The notes: generated by a model from the letters alone, not told the origin. A DNA stretch of 64,000 bases from Eubacteriales bacterium (GCA_028693055.1 JAQUWD010000005.1:1-64000), one strand, 5' to 3'; counted from the stretch's first letter, positions 18,465-27,764 are shown. Numbers and translations are program-made.

Positions 18465-18953
18465 ATGGCGGTGCCAATTGTAAGGGAGGAGCTGGAAAGT
18501 GCGCTTAGGCCATGGCTGGGCACGCTTTTTTTGAGCTCCAACCCTTTGCTGGATCAATTGGCCGAACGCCTGCGCGCCTATGCCCCCTACAAGCAAACGC
18601 TAGAAAGTCTGCGGGACGAGGTGGAGAGCTTTCTCGTCATGGGCATTAACCGCTACACCCATTCCAGCATGATGGTGCTTAATGATCGTTACCGCACCAC
18701 CCGTCTGACCATCGAGCATATCAAGTGGATTACCGACGATGTGATGGGCGTGCTTTTTGATAAGCTAACGCCCTTCTCCGCCAACTTTATCAAGCTCAAC
18801 GATTACAGTCTGCGGGTTCAGAGCCTTTCCGCGCTGCGGGTGCTGTGCCAGAAATACCGCTCCTTTTATACGGATCAGGAGTATTTTTTCATCGTCGCTA
18901 TGATCAAACGGATCTATCCGCCAGCAAAATATGAGGATTGGTTGACTGATTGA
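18465..18953 (+). CDS. Uncharacterised 162-residue protein
   Basis: A soluble, mostly helical protein with no signal peptide, membrane segment or motif I recognise. It has an M-A-V-P-I-V-R-E-E-L-E start and a conserved-looking H-S-S-M-M-V-L-N-D-R-Y-R-T-T-R centre. GGAGGGG lies before the ATG at the usual distance. It is divergent from dnaA and followed within 100 bases by rarA, so it may share regulation with replication genes. No function is assigned. Confidence 0.72.
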   Translation: MAVPIVREELESALRPWLGTLFLSSNPLLDQLAERLRAYAPYKQTLESLRDEVESFLVMGINRYTHSSMMVLNDRYRTTRLTIEHIKWITDDVMGVLFDKLTPFSANFIKLNDYSLRVQSLSALRVLCQKYRSFYTDQEYFFIVAMIKRIYPPAKYEDWLTD

Positions 18954-19050
18954 ATTTTAACGTAAAAAAGTGTATAGTTAAAAAGTGTGCGCTTTTTTCA
19001 CAAATCGACGCGCAACTGATTTCTACCCTATGAGGATGGCAACTTGCTTT

Positions 19051-20403
19051 ATGAACGATACGGAGCAGCAAACCCTATGGAGCGGCCTCACCGAGCATGA
19101 AACCCAGCCGCCGTTAGCCCAGCGCATGCGTCCCCGCTCCTTGGAGGAATTTATCGGGCAGGAGCACTTACTGGCGCAGGGACGGCTGCTTCGGCGCGCC
19201 ATTCAGGCGGATCGCCTGCAAAGCAGCATTTTCTGGGGGCCTCCGGGCTGCGGCAAAACAACGCTGGCCTCCATTATTGCGGGAATGACGGGCAGCGCCT
19301 TTGAAAAGCTAAACGCCGTAACCAGCGGCGTAGCGGACGTGCGCAAGGTGCTAAAGGACGCGGACGAACGCCGCGTGCGGTACGGTAAAGCTACCTATTT
19401 GCTGCTGGACGAGTGCCACCGCTGGTCGAAGTCCCAGAGCGATAGCATTCTTCCCGCTATCGAAACCGGGTTGATCCGCTTCATCGGCTCAACCACGGAA
19501 AACCCTATGGTTAGTATGACGCCAGCCATTGTAAGTCGCTGCCGGGTTTTTCAATTCCAGCCGCTCAGTCAGGCAGACGTGCAAAAAGCGCTGGAAGCGG
19601 CTCTTAAGGATGAGGAACGGGGCTATGGACGCTACGACGTGCGCTGCGAGGACGGAGCGCTGCGCTACATCGCAGGCGTGGCGGGCGGAGACGTACGCAC
19701 GGCATTGGGCGCGCTGGAGCTGGCCTTTTTAACCACCGATGAGGAAACGGACGATCACGGCGTGAGCTTTCGTCGCATCACCCTTTCCACCGCCCAGGAA
19801 AGCGTGCAAAAACCCATGCTTAAGCTGGACGAGGACCTGTATTATGACATGCTCTCAGCCTTTATCAAAAGCATGCGCGGAAGCGATCCCGATGCGGCGC
19901 TTCTATGGTTCAGCCGAATGCTATACGCCGGGGTGGACCCAAAGCTGATCGTTCGGCGTATTGTGGTTCATGCCAGCGAGGACGTAGGCATGGCGGATCC
20001 CACCGCGATGCTCTTGGCTTCGGCGGCGGCAACGGCGCTGGAATTTGTGGGCATGCCGGAAGCCCGCATCCCCATCGCGCAGGCGATCATCGCCGTGAGC
20101 ATGGCGGAGAAAAGCAACTCGGTTGTTGAAGCGCTGGAGCTGGCTCAAGCGGACGCAGAAAAGGGCAATTTCAGCCCCGTACCCGTGTACCTACGGGATC
20201 AAAGCTATGCCGTACCTCACGCCAAAACGCCGCAATACCTTTATCCCCATCAATATCCCGGTCATTTTGTAAACCAGACCTACCTACCGGAGGGCTATGA
20301 GCACAAGGTTTATTATCACCCCACCGAGCAGGGCCACGAAGCCAAGCTAAAGGCGCGTCACTTGCGCAGATATGGAGCGGAGCATGACAAGACACGACCA
20401 TAA
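19051..20403 (+). CDS. rarA: Replication-associated recombination AAA+ ATPase RarA/MgsA
   Basis: A protein of about 450 residues. Family signatures include P-L-A-Q-R-M-R-P-R-S-L-E-E-F-I-G-Q at the N-terminus, Walker A G-P-P-G-C-G-K-T-T near residue 55, and Walker B L-L-L-D-E-C-H-R-W-S-K-S-Q near residue 105, followed by the C-terminal tetramerisation domain (E-D-V-G-M-A-D-P). RarA acts at stalled replication forks. The start is uncertain: ATG 19051 is used because the family begins shortly before P-L-A-Q-R-M, but 19030 and 19036 are in frame and only a weak GAGG is near. The 3' end overlaps the histidine kinase. Confidence 0.93.
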   Translation: MNDTEQQTLWSGLTEHETQPPLAQRMRPRSLEEFIGQEHLLAQGRLLRRAIQADRLQSSIFWGPPGCGKTTLASIIAGMTGSAFEKLNAVTSGVADVRKVLKDADERRVRYGKATYLLLDECHRWSKSQSDSILPAIETGLIRFIGSTTENPMVSMTPAIVSRCRVFQFQPLSQADVQKALEAALKDEERGYGRYDVRCEDGALRYIAGVAGGDVRTALGALELAFLTTDEETDDHGVSFRRITLSTAQESVQKPMLKLDEDLYYDMLSAFIKSMRGSDPDAALLWFSRMLYAGVDPKLIVRRIVVHASEDVGMADPTAMLLASAAATALEFVGMPEARIPIAQAIIAVSMAEKSNSVVEALELAQADAEKGNFSPVPVYLRDQSYAVPHAKTPQYLYPHQYPGHFVNQTYLPEGYEHKVYYHPTEQGHEAKLKARHLRRYGAEHDKTRP

Positions 20404-21295
20404 GCCGGACGTCCAGAAAACCACAATGTACGCCATTGTGGTCAACGGCGTGCAAATGCTGGCTCTGCTTGCCTTTGTGCTGTATGTTACCTTGGCGGAT
20501 TTGACGGGTACCAGCCGTTACTATTTACAGGCCATCGCCATCATCGGCGCGCTGCTAGCCGGCTGGGGCGCTTTTATCGACATTCAAGACGCTCTTTTAA
20601 CACGGCGGCGGATGCGCACCATCAGCGAGCTGCAAACGGTGAACGAGCAAATGGAAACCCTCAATTTTAAACTCCGCGCACAGCGCCACGACTTTCTCAA
20701 CCATTTGCAGGTGGTCTACAGCCTGATGGAAATGGACGAGTATCAAGAAGCCACCGATTATCTGGAAAAGGTCTATACCCAGCTAAAGGCGGTTTCCACC
20801 GTTTTGCGCACCGGCGTTACCGCGTTTAACGCCCTATTACAGGTCAAAAACGCTGCCTGTGAACAGCGCGGGATTCAGTTTGTCATGGATATTCGAAGCA
20901 CTCTAGAGGGCGTGTCTATGCCCTCCTGGGAGCTATGCTGCGTCATTGGCAATCTACTAGATAACGCCATGGACGCTGCCGTTCAGGCGCAAGCCCCGGA
21001 GGTAAGTCTACGGATTACGGAGACGCTGCGCAGCTTCGAGTTTGTGCTGCTGAACAACGGCGCGACCATTCCCCCCGGTATGCTGGACGCAATCTTCGAG
21101 GAAGGCGTCACCACCAAGGGAGAAGGCCATGGGATGGGACTGGCTATTGTGCGTCAACGATTGGACGAATACGGCGGTTCCATTCACGTGGACGCAAACG
21201 CCAAGGATACGGCTATTACGGTTACGCTTCCCAGAGAGGCTCCCCGGGCCGTAGGCGACCGCGCCCCATCTGATAAGGAAGGGAGTGCAGGCTAA
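20384..21295 (+). CDS. SpoOB/DpiB-type sensor histidine kinase
   Basis: About 303 residues: two N-terminal membrane segments (near residues 15-35 and 45-65), a helical dimerisation region with the phosphoacceptor motif Q-R-H-D-F-L-N-H-L near residue 105, and a C-terminal HATPase domain with the N-box L-L-D-N-A-M-D-A near residue 190 and the G-box G-H-G-M-G-L-A-I near residue 250. The H-D-F-x-N-H pattern marks the SpoOB-type kinases. The ATG at 20384 follows GGAG and lies inside the end of rarA. No response regulator is adjacent, so its partner is elsewhere. Confidence 0.88.
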   Translation: MTRHDHKPDVQKTTMYAIVVNGVQMLALLAFVLYVTLADLTGTSRYYLQAIAIIGALLAGWGAFIDIQDALLTRRRMRTISELQTVNEQMETLNFKLRAQRHDFLNHLQVVYSLMEMDEYQEATDYLEKVYTQLKAVSTVLRTGVTAFNALLQVKNAACEQRGIQFVMDIRSTLEGVSMPSWELCCVIGNLLDNAMDAAVQAQAPEVSLRITETLRSFEFVLLNNGATIPPGMLDAIFEEGVTTKGEGHGMGLAIVRQRLDEYGGSIHVDANAKDTAITVTLPREAPRAVGDRAPSDKEGSAG

Positions 21296-21309
21296 GCCCT
21301 GCCGAGCCT

Positions 21310-22773
21310 ATGGAACAGAGCAAGAAAAAATTCCTCAAAAATATGGTAGGCTTTTCCATGGTCACATGGATCAGCTTTGCCTTGGGCTTCATTTCTTCCC
21401 CCATTGCCACCCGGCTTTTTATGCCGGACGAATTGGCGAAGGTTAATCTTTTCGGCATCTATGCCGCCCTATTCAGCTCCATCTGTTATTTGGGGCTGGA
21501 TCAAGCCTATGTGCGTTTCTTCCGGGAGCCTCCCCGGGCGGCGAAGCGGCAAACGCTGTATACCTTCTGCATCGGCGTTCCGCTGGCTTTCAGCGTTCTC
21601 TCCTCACTGGCTCTATTGTTTTTCTGGCGCTCCATTTCCACGGAAATAGCGGGGGACGCCGACCCGGGCATTTTTCTGTGTCTGTGCCTATACAGCTTTT
21701 CGCTAGTGATGTTTCGCTTTCTGTCATTAAGCTACCGCATGGAGCAAAACGCGAAACTCTACACCATTCAAGGCGTATTTCAGGTTCTCATCACAAAAAT
21801 TGCCTATTTAGCCGTGGGCTTTGGCAACGCTACCGGTAAAGCCGCCATCCTATCGTTGACGGTGCTCATGTCCCTTTTCTCGCTGGTCTGTCTTTGGTTT
21901 CAGCGTAATCGGCTGGAACCTCGCTCCCTTAGAGAGGCGGACAAGCCCTTCAAAAAAGAGCTATGGGCCTTTGCCCTGCCGTTGGTCCCTCTGTCCTTGC
22001 TCAGCTGGCTTAACACCAACGTCAATACCGTGGTGCTCAACCAGCTGATGGGCTTTAGCGAAACCGCCATTTATTCCAGCGCATTAGGGCTGGCAGCCTC
22101 CATCAACATCATTCAAACCGGCTTTAACGCCTATTATGCACCCTATGTGCTGGAGCACTATCAGGACGATTCCACCCGTTTCTTTACCGTACATCGCCTG
22201 ATGGCCTGCCTGCTGACGCTGTTTGGGCTGTTGATCTCTCTTCTTCAAGCTCCCGTCTTTTTACTGCTGGGAAAAGCTTACCGAAGCTCCGTCGTCTTTT
22301 TCCCCTTCCTGTTCTTATCGCCAATCTGCTATTGCTTAGGCGAAACAACGGGAATGGGCATCACCATCGCCAAAAAAACCCACTGGACTACCCTGATCTT
22401 TCTCTTTTCAGCGATCATTAACGTGGTTTTCTGCTATCTTTTCATTCCATGGCTGGGCATGGCGGGCGCGGCGCTGGCCTCTGCCGCCACCGCCATTCTT
22501 ACCTTAGTGCTTCGCACGGCGGTTGGGGAACGATATTACAAAATTCTTACCAGCTACCGTTACTTACTTTATACCATCGGGCTGATGCTAATCGCTTCCT
22601 TCGGCAATCTCCTGCTGGATGAAAGCCCCGTTCCTAAATATTTACTGCTGACGGCAGTAACCGCTTTAGCCTGCGTGCTTTACCGCAAGGAAATATCAAC
22701 CTTGCTTGGCACCTTAAAGGAAATGCTTACGCTTCGGCGCAAAGGCCCGGGGGAAGGGAGCGCCACAGAATGA
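21310..22773 (+). CDS. Polysaccharide flippase, MOP/MATE-like (Wzx family)
   Basis: A 487-residue membrane protein with about 12-14 hydrophobic helices, fitting the MOP superfamily of lipid-linked oligosaccharide flippases. The pair of basic N-terminal residues and the loop W-L-N-T-N-V-N-T-V-V-L-N near residue 235 are typical. No strong ribosome binding site precedes the ATG, so translation may be coupled to the upstream kinase, 14 bases away. It overlaps a glycosyltransferase gene by four bases, so the two probably build and export one surface glycan. Confidence 0.85.
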   Translation: MEQSKKKFLKNMVGFSMVTWISFALGFISSPIATRLFMPDELAKVNLFGIYAALFSSICYLGLDQAYVRFFREPPRAAKRQTLYTFCIGVPLAFSVLSSLALLFFWRSISTEIAGDADPGIFLCLCLYSFSLVMFRFLSLSYRMEQNAKLYTIQGVFQVLITKIAYLAVGFGNATGKAAILSLTVLMSLFSLVCLWFQRNRLEPRSLREADKPFKKELWAFALPLVPLSLLSWLNTNVNTVVLNQLMGFSETAIYSSALGLAASINIIQTGFNAYYAPYVLEHYQDDSTRFFTVHRLMACLLTLFGLLISLLQAPVFLLLGKAYRSSVVFFPFLFLSPICYCLGETTGMGITIAKKTHWTTLIFLFSAIINVVFCYLFIPWLGMAGAALASAATAILTLVLRTAVGERYYKILTSYRYLLYTIGLMLIASFGNLLLDESPVPKYLLLTAVTALACVLYRKEISTLLGTLKEMLTLRRKGPGEGSATE

Positions 22774-23924
22774 GCCGTAAGCGAATCCTGCTCATAGCAG
22801 ACAGCGACGCGCTATGGACCCAGCGATATATTGAATATTTGCTGCTGCCCGATGACGCGGAGGATCAGTACGAAATCGTTATTTTTCCCATTTGGGGCGA
22901 CGGCAAACGGTACGAGCATTATTATCAGGCGCAAGGTATTACCGTCTATCAGGACAAGCACCATCTACCTTTGATCCGTTATATACCTCGGCTGCGAATG
23001 TGGGCGCGGGTCGCCGCTAACGCCCGCCAGCTTCGCAAGCTGGGGCCCTTTGACGTCGTTCACAATCATTATCTGTCCCAACGGGATTTGGCGCTGGGAT
23101 GGCGAATGGTTAAAGCCTTCGGCGCGCGCTGGGTGTGCAGCTTTTGGGGCAGCGATCTCATGCGTTCTTCCCGGCTGGAGCTTGCGCGGATGAAGCCCTA
23201 CCTAAATCGCTGCGACGCCATTACCGTTCACAGCGAGCTAAACCGAACCAAAATACGTGAATTCTACGGACAAAGCTATGCGGATAAAACCACGCTGCTT
23301 TACTTCGGTCAGATCGGCTATCATTACATAGACGAAATCCGTAAGGAAATGACCAAGGAGCAGTGCAAGCAATATTTTGGCATTTCCAAGGATCGCTATG
23401 TGATTTGCGTGGGCTACAGCGCGTCCTCAGCGCAGCAGCAGCTGCCGGTTTTAGAGGCAATTTCTCTTTTGACGGAGGAAACCCAGCGGAGGATCACGCT
23501 GGTGCTGCAGCAGACCTATTCCCAAAACGACCCGGACTACGTGAAACGGGTACGCGAATACGCTGGCCGTTTACCCTGTCAAACGGTTGTGCTTACCGAT
23601 TTTATGGACGGCGAGGACAGCGCGCGGCTGCGGCTTTCCGCCGATCTATTTATTCTTGCCATTACCACCGATGCTTTTTCCGGCAGCATGCAGGAGTATT
23701 TGTATGCAGGAGCCACCATCATCAAGGGCGACTGGCTGGGTTATCCCCAATTAAAGGACATGGGCATCGAAATCAACGATTTCCATCAATTCGACGAATT
23801 GCCCGGCATGATCTCGCTGGCGATGGAGCATCGGCTGAACGAGCTCAGCGCCGAGCAGCGGGCCCTGTTTCCCAAGCTGTATTCCTGGCCAGCCGTGCGC
23901 AGTAGCTGGTTAAGCCTGTACTAG
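22770..23924 (+). CDS. Glycosyltransferase, family 4-like
   Basis: A 384-residue cytoplasmic enzyme of GT-B fold. Visible elements are R-I-L-L-I-A-D-S-D near the N-terminus, F-D-V-V-H-N-H-Y-L near residue 93 (acceptor-side Rossmann domain), and the nucleotide-sugar-binding half with D-L-F-I-L-A-I-T-T-D-A-F-S-G-S-M-Q-E-Y-L-Y-A-G near residue 300; the S-x-x-x-E-Y-L pattern corresponds to the conserved glutamate region. It is coupled to the flippase by an ATGA overlap. The sugar and acceptor are unknown. Confidence 0.85.
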   Translation: MSRKRILLIADSDALWTQRYIEYLLLPDDAEDQYEIVIFPIWGDGKRYEHYYQAQGITVYQDKHHLPLIRYIPRLRMWARVAANARQLRKLGPFDVVHNHYLSQRDLALGWRMVKAFGARWVCSFWGSDLMRSSRLELARMKPYLNRCDAITVHSELNRTKIREFYGQSYADKTTLLYFGQIGYHYIDEIRKEMTKEQCKQYFGISKDRYVICVGYSASSAQQQLPVLEAISLLTEETQRRITLVLQQTYSQNDPDYVKRVREYAGRLPCQTVVLTDFMDGEDSARLRLSADLFILAITTDAFSGSMQEYLYAGATIIKGDWLGYPQLKDMGIEINDFHQFDELPGMISLAMEHRLNELSAEQRALFPKLYSWPAVRSSWLSLY

Positions 23925-24652
23925 GCTTGCTGTACCGCCTGTTCCAGTGTAGAAGCGATATCCTCACGGACGACCAAATCAGCGGTATCGTCATAGGGCG
24001 TTTCATCGCGATTCAATAGCGCCATCTTCGCGCTGGCAGAGCGGTAGCTGATCAGCCCAGCCGCCGGATGTACCACCAAGGATGTGCCGCCCACGATTAA
24101 CAAATCGCATTGCTGAATAGCCTTGACCGCCTTTTCCAGCACTTCTTCCTCCAGGCATTCCCCATAAAGCACCACATCTGGTTTGATCAGCCCTCCGCAC
24201 TGGCAGCGGGGGGCTTTTTCACCCTTCAAAAGCGCATCCAAGGGAAAAAACGTGCCGCAGCGCATACAGTGATTCCGATGGACGGAGCCGTGCAGCTCCA
24301 ATACATTTTTGCTGCCTGCCGCTTGATGCAGCCCATCGATATTCTGCGTAACTACAGCCTTGCATTTTCCCTGCTTTTCCAGCGCCGCCAGCGCCAAATG
24401 CGCGCCGTTTGGCTGCGCGTCCGGGTAGAGCATTACATCCCTGTAAAAACGCCAAAAGCCGTCAGGGTCGTTCTCAAAATAGCCAATGGAAAGCATCTCC
24501 TCGTAGCTTTTTCCCTGTGCCTGCCGGTACAAGCCATGGGCGCTGCGAAAATCTGGGATACCGCTGCGGGTGCTAACCCCCGCGCCTCCAAAAAATACGA
24601 TATTCTCAGCGTTGCGTATCATCTGTTGCAGCTTGGAAACCTCAGCGTTCAT
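23921..24652 (-). CDS. SIR2-family NAD-dependent protein deacylase
   Basis: A 243-residue sirtuin that removes acyl groups from lysines using NAD. Motifs: G-A-G-V-S-T-R-S-G-I-P-D-F-R-S near residue 25, T-Q-N-I-D-G-L-H near residue 105, the catalytic-histidine segment L-E-L-H-G-S near residue 120, and four zinc cysteines (C-M-R-C and C-Q-C, the last two close together). The start at 24652 follows AGGAGG. It is convergent with and overlaps the glycosyltransferase by four bases. It is divergent from sigG, with no further partner. Confidence 0.93.
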   Translation of the reverse strand: MNAEVSKLQQMIRNAENIVFFGGAGVSTRSGIPDFRSAHGLYRQAQGKSYEEMLSIGYFENDPDGFWRFYRDVMLYPDAQPNGAHLALAALEKQGKCKAVVTQNIDGLHQAAGSKNVLELHGSVHRNHCMRCGTFFPLDALLKGEKAPRCQCGGLIKPDVVLYGECLEEEVLEKAVKAIQQCDLLIVGGTSLVVHPAAGLISYRSASAKMALLNRDETPYDDTADLVVREDIASTLEQAVQQA

Positions 24653-24840
24653 CTCTTTTGCGCCTCCTGCTAATAAAAATGAAAAGGATATAGATAGGGT
24701 ATTCATTTTCGCTAAAGTGCGCGAAAAAACCTGTTTTTTAACTCATTAACAATTTCTTTATCAGTTTGTAGTACGATGGAATGAAATTTCTCTTCTTCGC
24801 CCATACTTTTGGTACAAGCCTATGAGCGGAGGGAAAGATC

Positions 24841-25620
24841 ATGGCCATCAACAAGGTTGAGATATGCGGTGTAGACACGTCCACCTTGCCCGTGCTGACC
24901 AACGAGCGGATGCGGGAGCTGTTTCCTTTGGTACACAGCGGCGATTTGAACGCCCGGGAGGAATTCATACGCGGTAACCTGCGACTGGTATTAAGCATTA
25001 TCCAGCGGTTTCATAACCGCGGCGAGAATGTGGACGACCTGTTTCAGGTCGGATGCATCGGTCTGATCAAGGCGCTGGACAATTTTGACGTAACCCTAAA
25101 CGTGCGCTTTTCCACCTATGCCGTGCCAATGATCATTGGAGAAATACGGCGATATTTACGGGATAATAATTCCATCCGCGTTAGCAGAAGCATGCGGGAT
25201 GTAGCCTATAAAGCGCTCAAGGCTCGGGATTTGCTTTCGGACCGTCTGGGCCGGGAGCCTAACATCAACGAGCTGGCAGAGGAGCTTCATCTTCCTCGCG
25301 AGGACGTTGTCTTTGCGCTGGAGGCGATTCAAGACCCGGTCAGCTTGTTCGAGCCTGTATTCAACGATGGCGGCGACGCGCTGTACATCATGGATCAGGT
25401 GACGGACGAGCGCAAGCCGGATAACAGCTGGCTGGACGAAATCGGCGTTCAGGACGCTATGAGCCGATTAAGCGACCGGGAAAAGCATATTCTCAAGCTG
25501 CGCTTCTTTCAAGGCAGAACCCAGATGGAGGTAGCGGGAGAAATCGGTATCTCTCAGGCGCAGGTAAGCCGTTTGGAGAAAAACGCGCTGGGACATATGC
25601 GCAAGCACATGGGCGGCTAA
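24841..25620 (+). CDS. sigG: RNA polymerase sporulation sigma factor SigG
   Basis: A 259-residue sigma-70 family member. The N-terminus N-K-V-E-I-C-G-V-D-T-S-T-L-P-V-L is diagnostic of SigG, a conserved segment that binds its regulators. Region 2 (D-D-L-F-Q-V-G-C-I-G-L-I-K-A) and region 4 (T-Q-M-E-V-A-G-E-I-G-I-S-Q-A-Q-V-S-R) follow. It drives the late forespore programme, so the organism forms, or descends from formers of, endospores. The ATG follows GGAGGG. SpoIIGA-sigE is not adjacent upstream, unlike the usual order in Bacillus. Confidence 0.95.
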   Translation: MAINKVEICGVDTSTLPVLTNERMRELFPLVHSGDLNAREEFIRGNLRLVLSIIQRFHNRGENVDDLFQVGCIGLIKALDNFDVTLNVRFSTYAVPMIIGEIRRYLRDNNSIRVSRSMRDVAYKALKARDLLSDRLGREPNINELAEELHLPREDVVFALEAIQDPVSLFEPVFNDGGDALYIMDQVTDERKPDNSWLDEIGVQDAMSRLSDREKHILKLRFFQGRTQMEVAGEIGISQAQVSRLEKNALGHMRKHMGG

Positions 25621-25650
25621 GCGTGCAAAACGCGAAAGGACTGAAATGCA

Positions 25651-25836
25651 ATGAGCAACCTGATCGACGGGCCGGAAATGCCCTTGGGACTGGGAATGGC
25701 GCTGGGGCAAAACCTCCAAGCAATGAATCGCTTTGCGAATATGACCCCGGAGGAGCAGCAGGCAGTTATCGCCCACACCCACTCCATCGCTTCCAAAGAA
25801 GAAATGCAGGCCTACGTGCAGTCTTTGCTGCAATAA
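25651..25836 (+). CDS. Small conserved protein downstream of sigG
   Basis: A 61-residue soluble protein (N-L-I-D-G-P-E-M-P-L-G-L-G-M-A-L at the start, T-P-E-E-Q-Q-A-V-I in the middle), 30 bases after the sigG stop and before a strong terminator, so probably cotranscribed. Small proteins with this pattern are frequent in Clostridia but have no assigned role that I know of. Confidence 0.7.
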   Translation: MSNLIDGPEMPLGLGMALGQNLQAMNRFANMTPEEQQAVIAHTHSIASKEEMQAYVQSLLQ

Positions 25837-25838
25837 GA

Positions 25839-25882
25839 AGAAAGAGCGAATCGGGCGTTATCCGCCTCGGTTCGCTCTTTTG
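25839..25882. terminator. Bidirectional terminator after sigG unit
   Basis: AAAGAGCGAA and TTCGCTCTTT form the outer stem, with a GCGTTATCCGC-type centre. A-runs and T-runs flank both sides. It serves sigG and the convergent rhomboid gene. Confidence 0.85.
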
Positions 25883-25890
25883 CTATTGGA

Positions 25891-26538
25891 TTACTTTTTC
25901 ATGGATTTTCGGAAATTGTAGCGGGTTTTCCAATAATGGGAGTCCTGCTTGATACGGTTGAATAAATCGCCGCCCAAAAACAGCGCCACATTCAGCAAAG
26001 AGAAAAAAATCACGGCGCGAGTGCTCCAAGTGCCCACAATGAGCTGCCAGACGAACAACGCGGCATTCAGCAACGCCAGCCATTTCATTTTCACCGGCAG
26101 AATGAAGAAAACCATGATTTCGAAATCCGGCCAGAGCGCGGCAAAGGCGAAGAAAAGGGACAGGTTCAGATACATATTATCCGCGTATCCCGTCAGCAGC
26201 GCCGCCAGTATATTGCCGATCATGCCCGTTAAATAGAAAAGGGTAAATCTTGCTGAACCCCACTGGTTTTCCAGTGCAGAGCCGATCATCCAGTAAAAGT
26301 ACAGCGAGAAAAGAATCCACAGCAAGGACGTATTCGGCGGCAAAAAGACAAAGGTCACCAACCGCCAAATTTGACCCCGAGCCACAGCCGCCATGTTCAG
26401 GCTTAACATGCGTGAAAAGCCAAGCCCCATAAAATCCGCGATAAAAGTCAGCGCCATGCCGAATACGATATAGTTCATTAGATGGACAATCGCAAAGCGG
26501 CGCGTTTTTCTTTCCAGCTGGTCCAACCATTTCATCAT
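25891..26538 (-). CDS. Rhomboid-superfamily membrane protein without catalytic dyad
   Basis: A 215-residue protein with about six hydrophobic helices. G-Q-I-W-R-L-V-T-F-V-F-L near residue 55 and E-N-Q-W-G-S-A-R-F near residue 90 match the L1 loop and TM2-TM3 of rhomboids. The serine motif G-x-S-G is missing from the TM4 position, and TM6 reads L-G-G-D-L-F-N with no histidine. It is therefore probably an inactive rhomboid-like (Derlin/iRhom-type) protein that binds rather than cuts membrane clients. GGGGG lies before two tandem ATGs. Confidence 0.78.
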   Translation of the reverse strand: MMKWLDQLERKTRRFAIVHLMNYIVFGMALTFIADFMGLGFSRMLSLNMAAVARGQIWRLVTFVFLPPNTSLLWILFSLYFYWMIGSALENQWGSARFTLFYLTGMIGNILAALLTGYADNMYLNLSLFFAFAALWPDFEIMVFFILPVKMKWLALLNAALFVWQLIVGTWSTRAVIFFSLLNVALFLGGDLFNRIKQDSHYWKTRYNFRKSMKK

Positions 26539-26615
26539 TGTCGTCCCCCTTTCTTTGCCTAGGATACCACGGTAAGGCGCTTTTCACAACAAACGCGGGA
26601 GAAAAAGCGTTCTCG

Positions 26616-27764
26616 TTATTGCGCTGCCTCGATATAGTAGGATTGTCCGTACAGGAATTCCTGCATCGTTTCGATGGTGTATTTCAGGTTTTTCTCATTG
26701 AGATATAAAAGCGCAAAATCGCCGAATTTCTGCCATCCATAATGCTTGTCCATGGGCACGCGCATCTGCTCCATCCATTCGCCATCGCTGGACGCGGCTT
26801 CACTGCCCATGACCGCCATGCCCAAGGTGAGCAGCTCGTCAATGGTCAAATTGGTATCTCCATAAGGCAGCGAGGTTTCAATTAACGTCATCAGCTTGGA
26901 GATATCCATATCCACCATAACCTTTTCCAGCAAGGTTTCCAGCAGCTGACGCTGACGACGGGTGCGTTCCAGATCGCTGTCGATAGCGCGAATCCGAGCA
27001 AAGGTGACCGCTTGCATGCCGTCCAAATGCTGCACGCCATCCAGTCGCTTCACGCTCTCCCGCTTCACCTTATCCATAGGCTCCTTACGAAGCTCAAAAT
27101 TGATACGGTTGGCTTCTCGCGCCGTCATGTCCATATCCACGCCGCCCAGGGCGTCGATAATGGCAGCCAAGCCATGGATATTCACTGTGACATAACGGTC
27201 AACATTCATCTGGTAATTTTGGTTGACCGTTTTCATACTCAGCTCTGCGCCGCCATACATGTAGGCGGTGTTGATGCGCCCCATTTGCTTTAGGCCGGGG
27301 ATCACCGCCGCGGTATCCCGGGCAATGGAAACCATTTTAATCGCGCCGGTGTTCAGGTTCACCGAGCAAATCATGATGGCGTCGGTACGGCCCCGTTCCA
27401 GCTCCGTGCTTCGATTATCTACGCCCAGCAGCAGAATATTAAATACATCCTTGGGCAGGCTTTCGTTTTTATCTAGATTGGTTAAATCCACCTCGTCCAA
27501 ATGGGCGCTTTCCTCCATAGCTGTCGTCAAGCCGCTTAACTGCGCCTTTTCTTCCTCGGTCATTTCAATGGAGTTGGCCTTTGCCGCTTCATCCGCAGTA
27601 TTTTCCTCCGTGTTTTCTTCCTGCGCCCATTCCTCCCACTGTGCTTTTTCCTCAGCGGTTAAATCCTCACCGGCGGTTAAATCGGTCTCCTCCGCCAGCG
27701 CTATTCCCGCCATATTCAGTAAGAGCGTTAAACAAACCAATAGTGTCAGTGCTTTTTTGATCAT
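26616..27764 (-). CDS. LytR-CpsA-Psr (LCP) family protein
   Basis: A 382-residue exported protein. The signal peptide ends at I-A-L-A before Glu near residue 24, then a 90-residue acidic, glutamate-rich linker precedes the LCP domain: I-L-L-L-G-V-D-N-R near residue 112, R-T-D-A-I-M-I, S-I-A-R-D-T and L-D-G-M-Q-A-V-T-F-A-R-I-R. The acidic and arginine residues that hold the polyprenyl-pyrophosphate and metal are visible. LCP enzymes attach teichoic acids or capsular glycans to peptidoglycan. Most are anchored by an N-terminal helix; here an A-L-A site suggests possible cleavage. It is the last gene of a three-gene operon. Confidence 0.9.
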   Translation of the reverse strand: MIKKALTLLVCLTLLLNMAGIALAEETDLTAGEDLTAEEKAQWEEWAQEENTEENTADEAAKANSIEMTEEEKAQLSGLTTAMEESAHLDEVDLTNLDKNESLPKDVFNILLLGVDNRSTELERGRTDAIMICSVNLNTGAIKMVSIARDTAAVIPGLKQMGRINTAYMYGGAELSMKTVNQNYQMNVDRYVTVNIHGLAAIIDALGGVDMDMTAREANRINFELRKEPMDKVKRESVKRLDGVQHLDGMQAVTFARIRAIDSDLERTRRQRQLLETLLEKVMVDMDISKLMTLIETSLPYGDTNLTIDELLTLGMAVMGSEAASSDGEWMEQMRVPMDKHYGWQKFGDFALLYLNEKNLKYTIETMQEFLYGQSYYIEAAQ

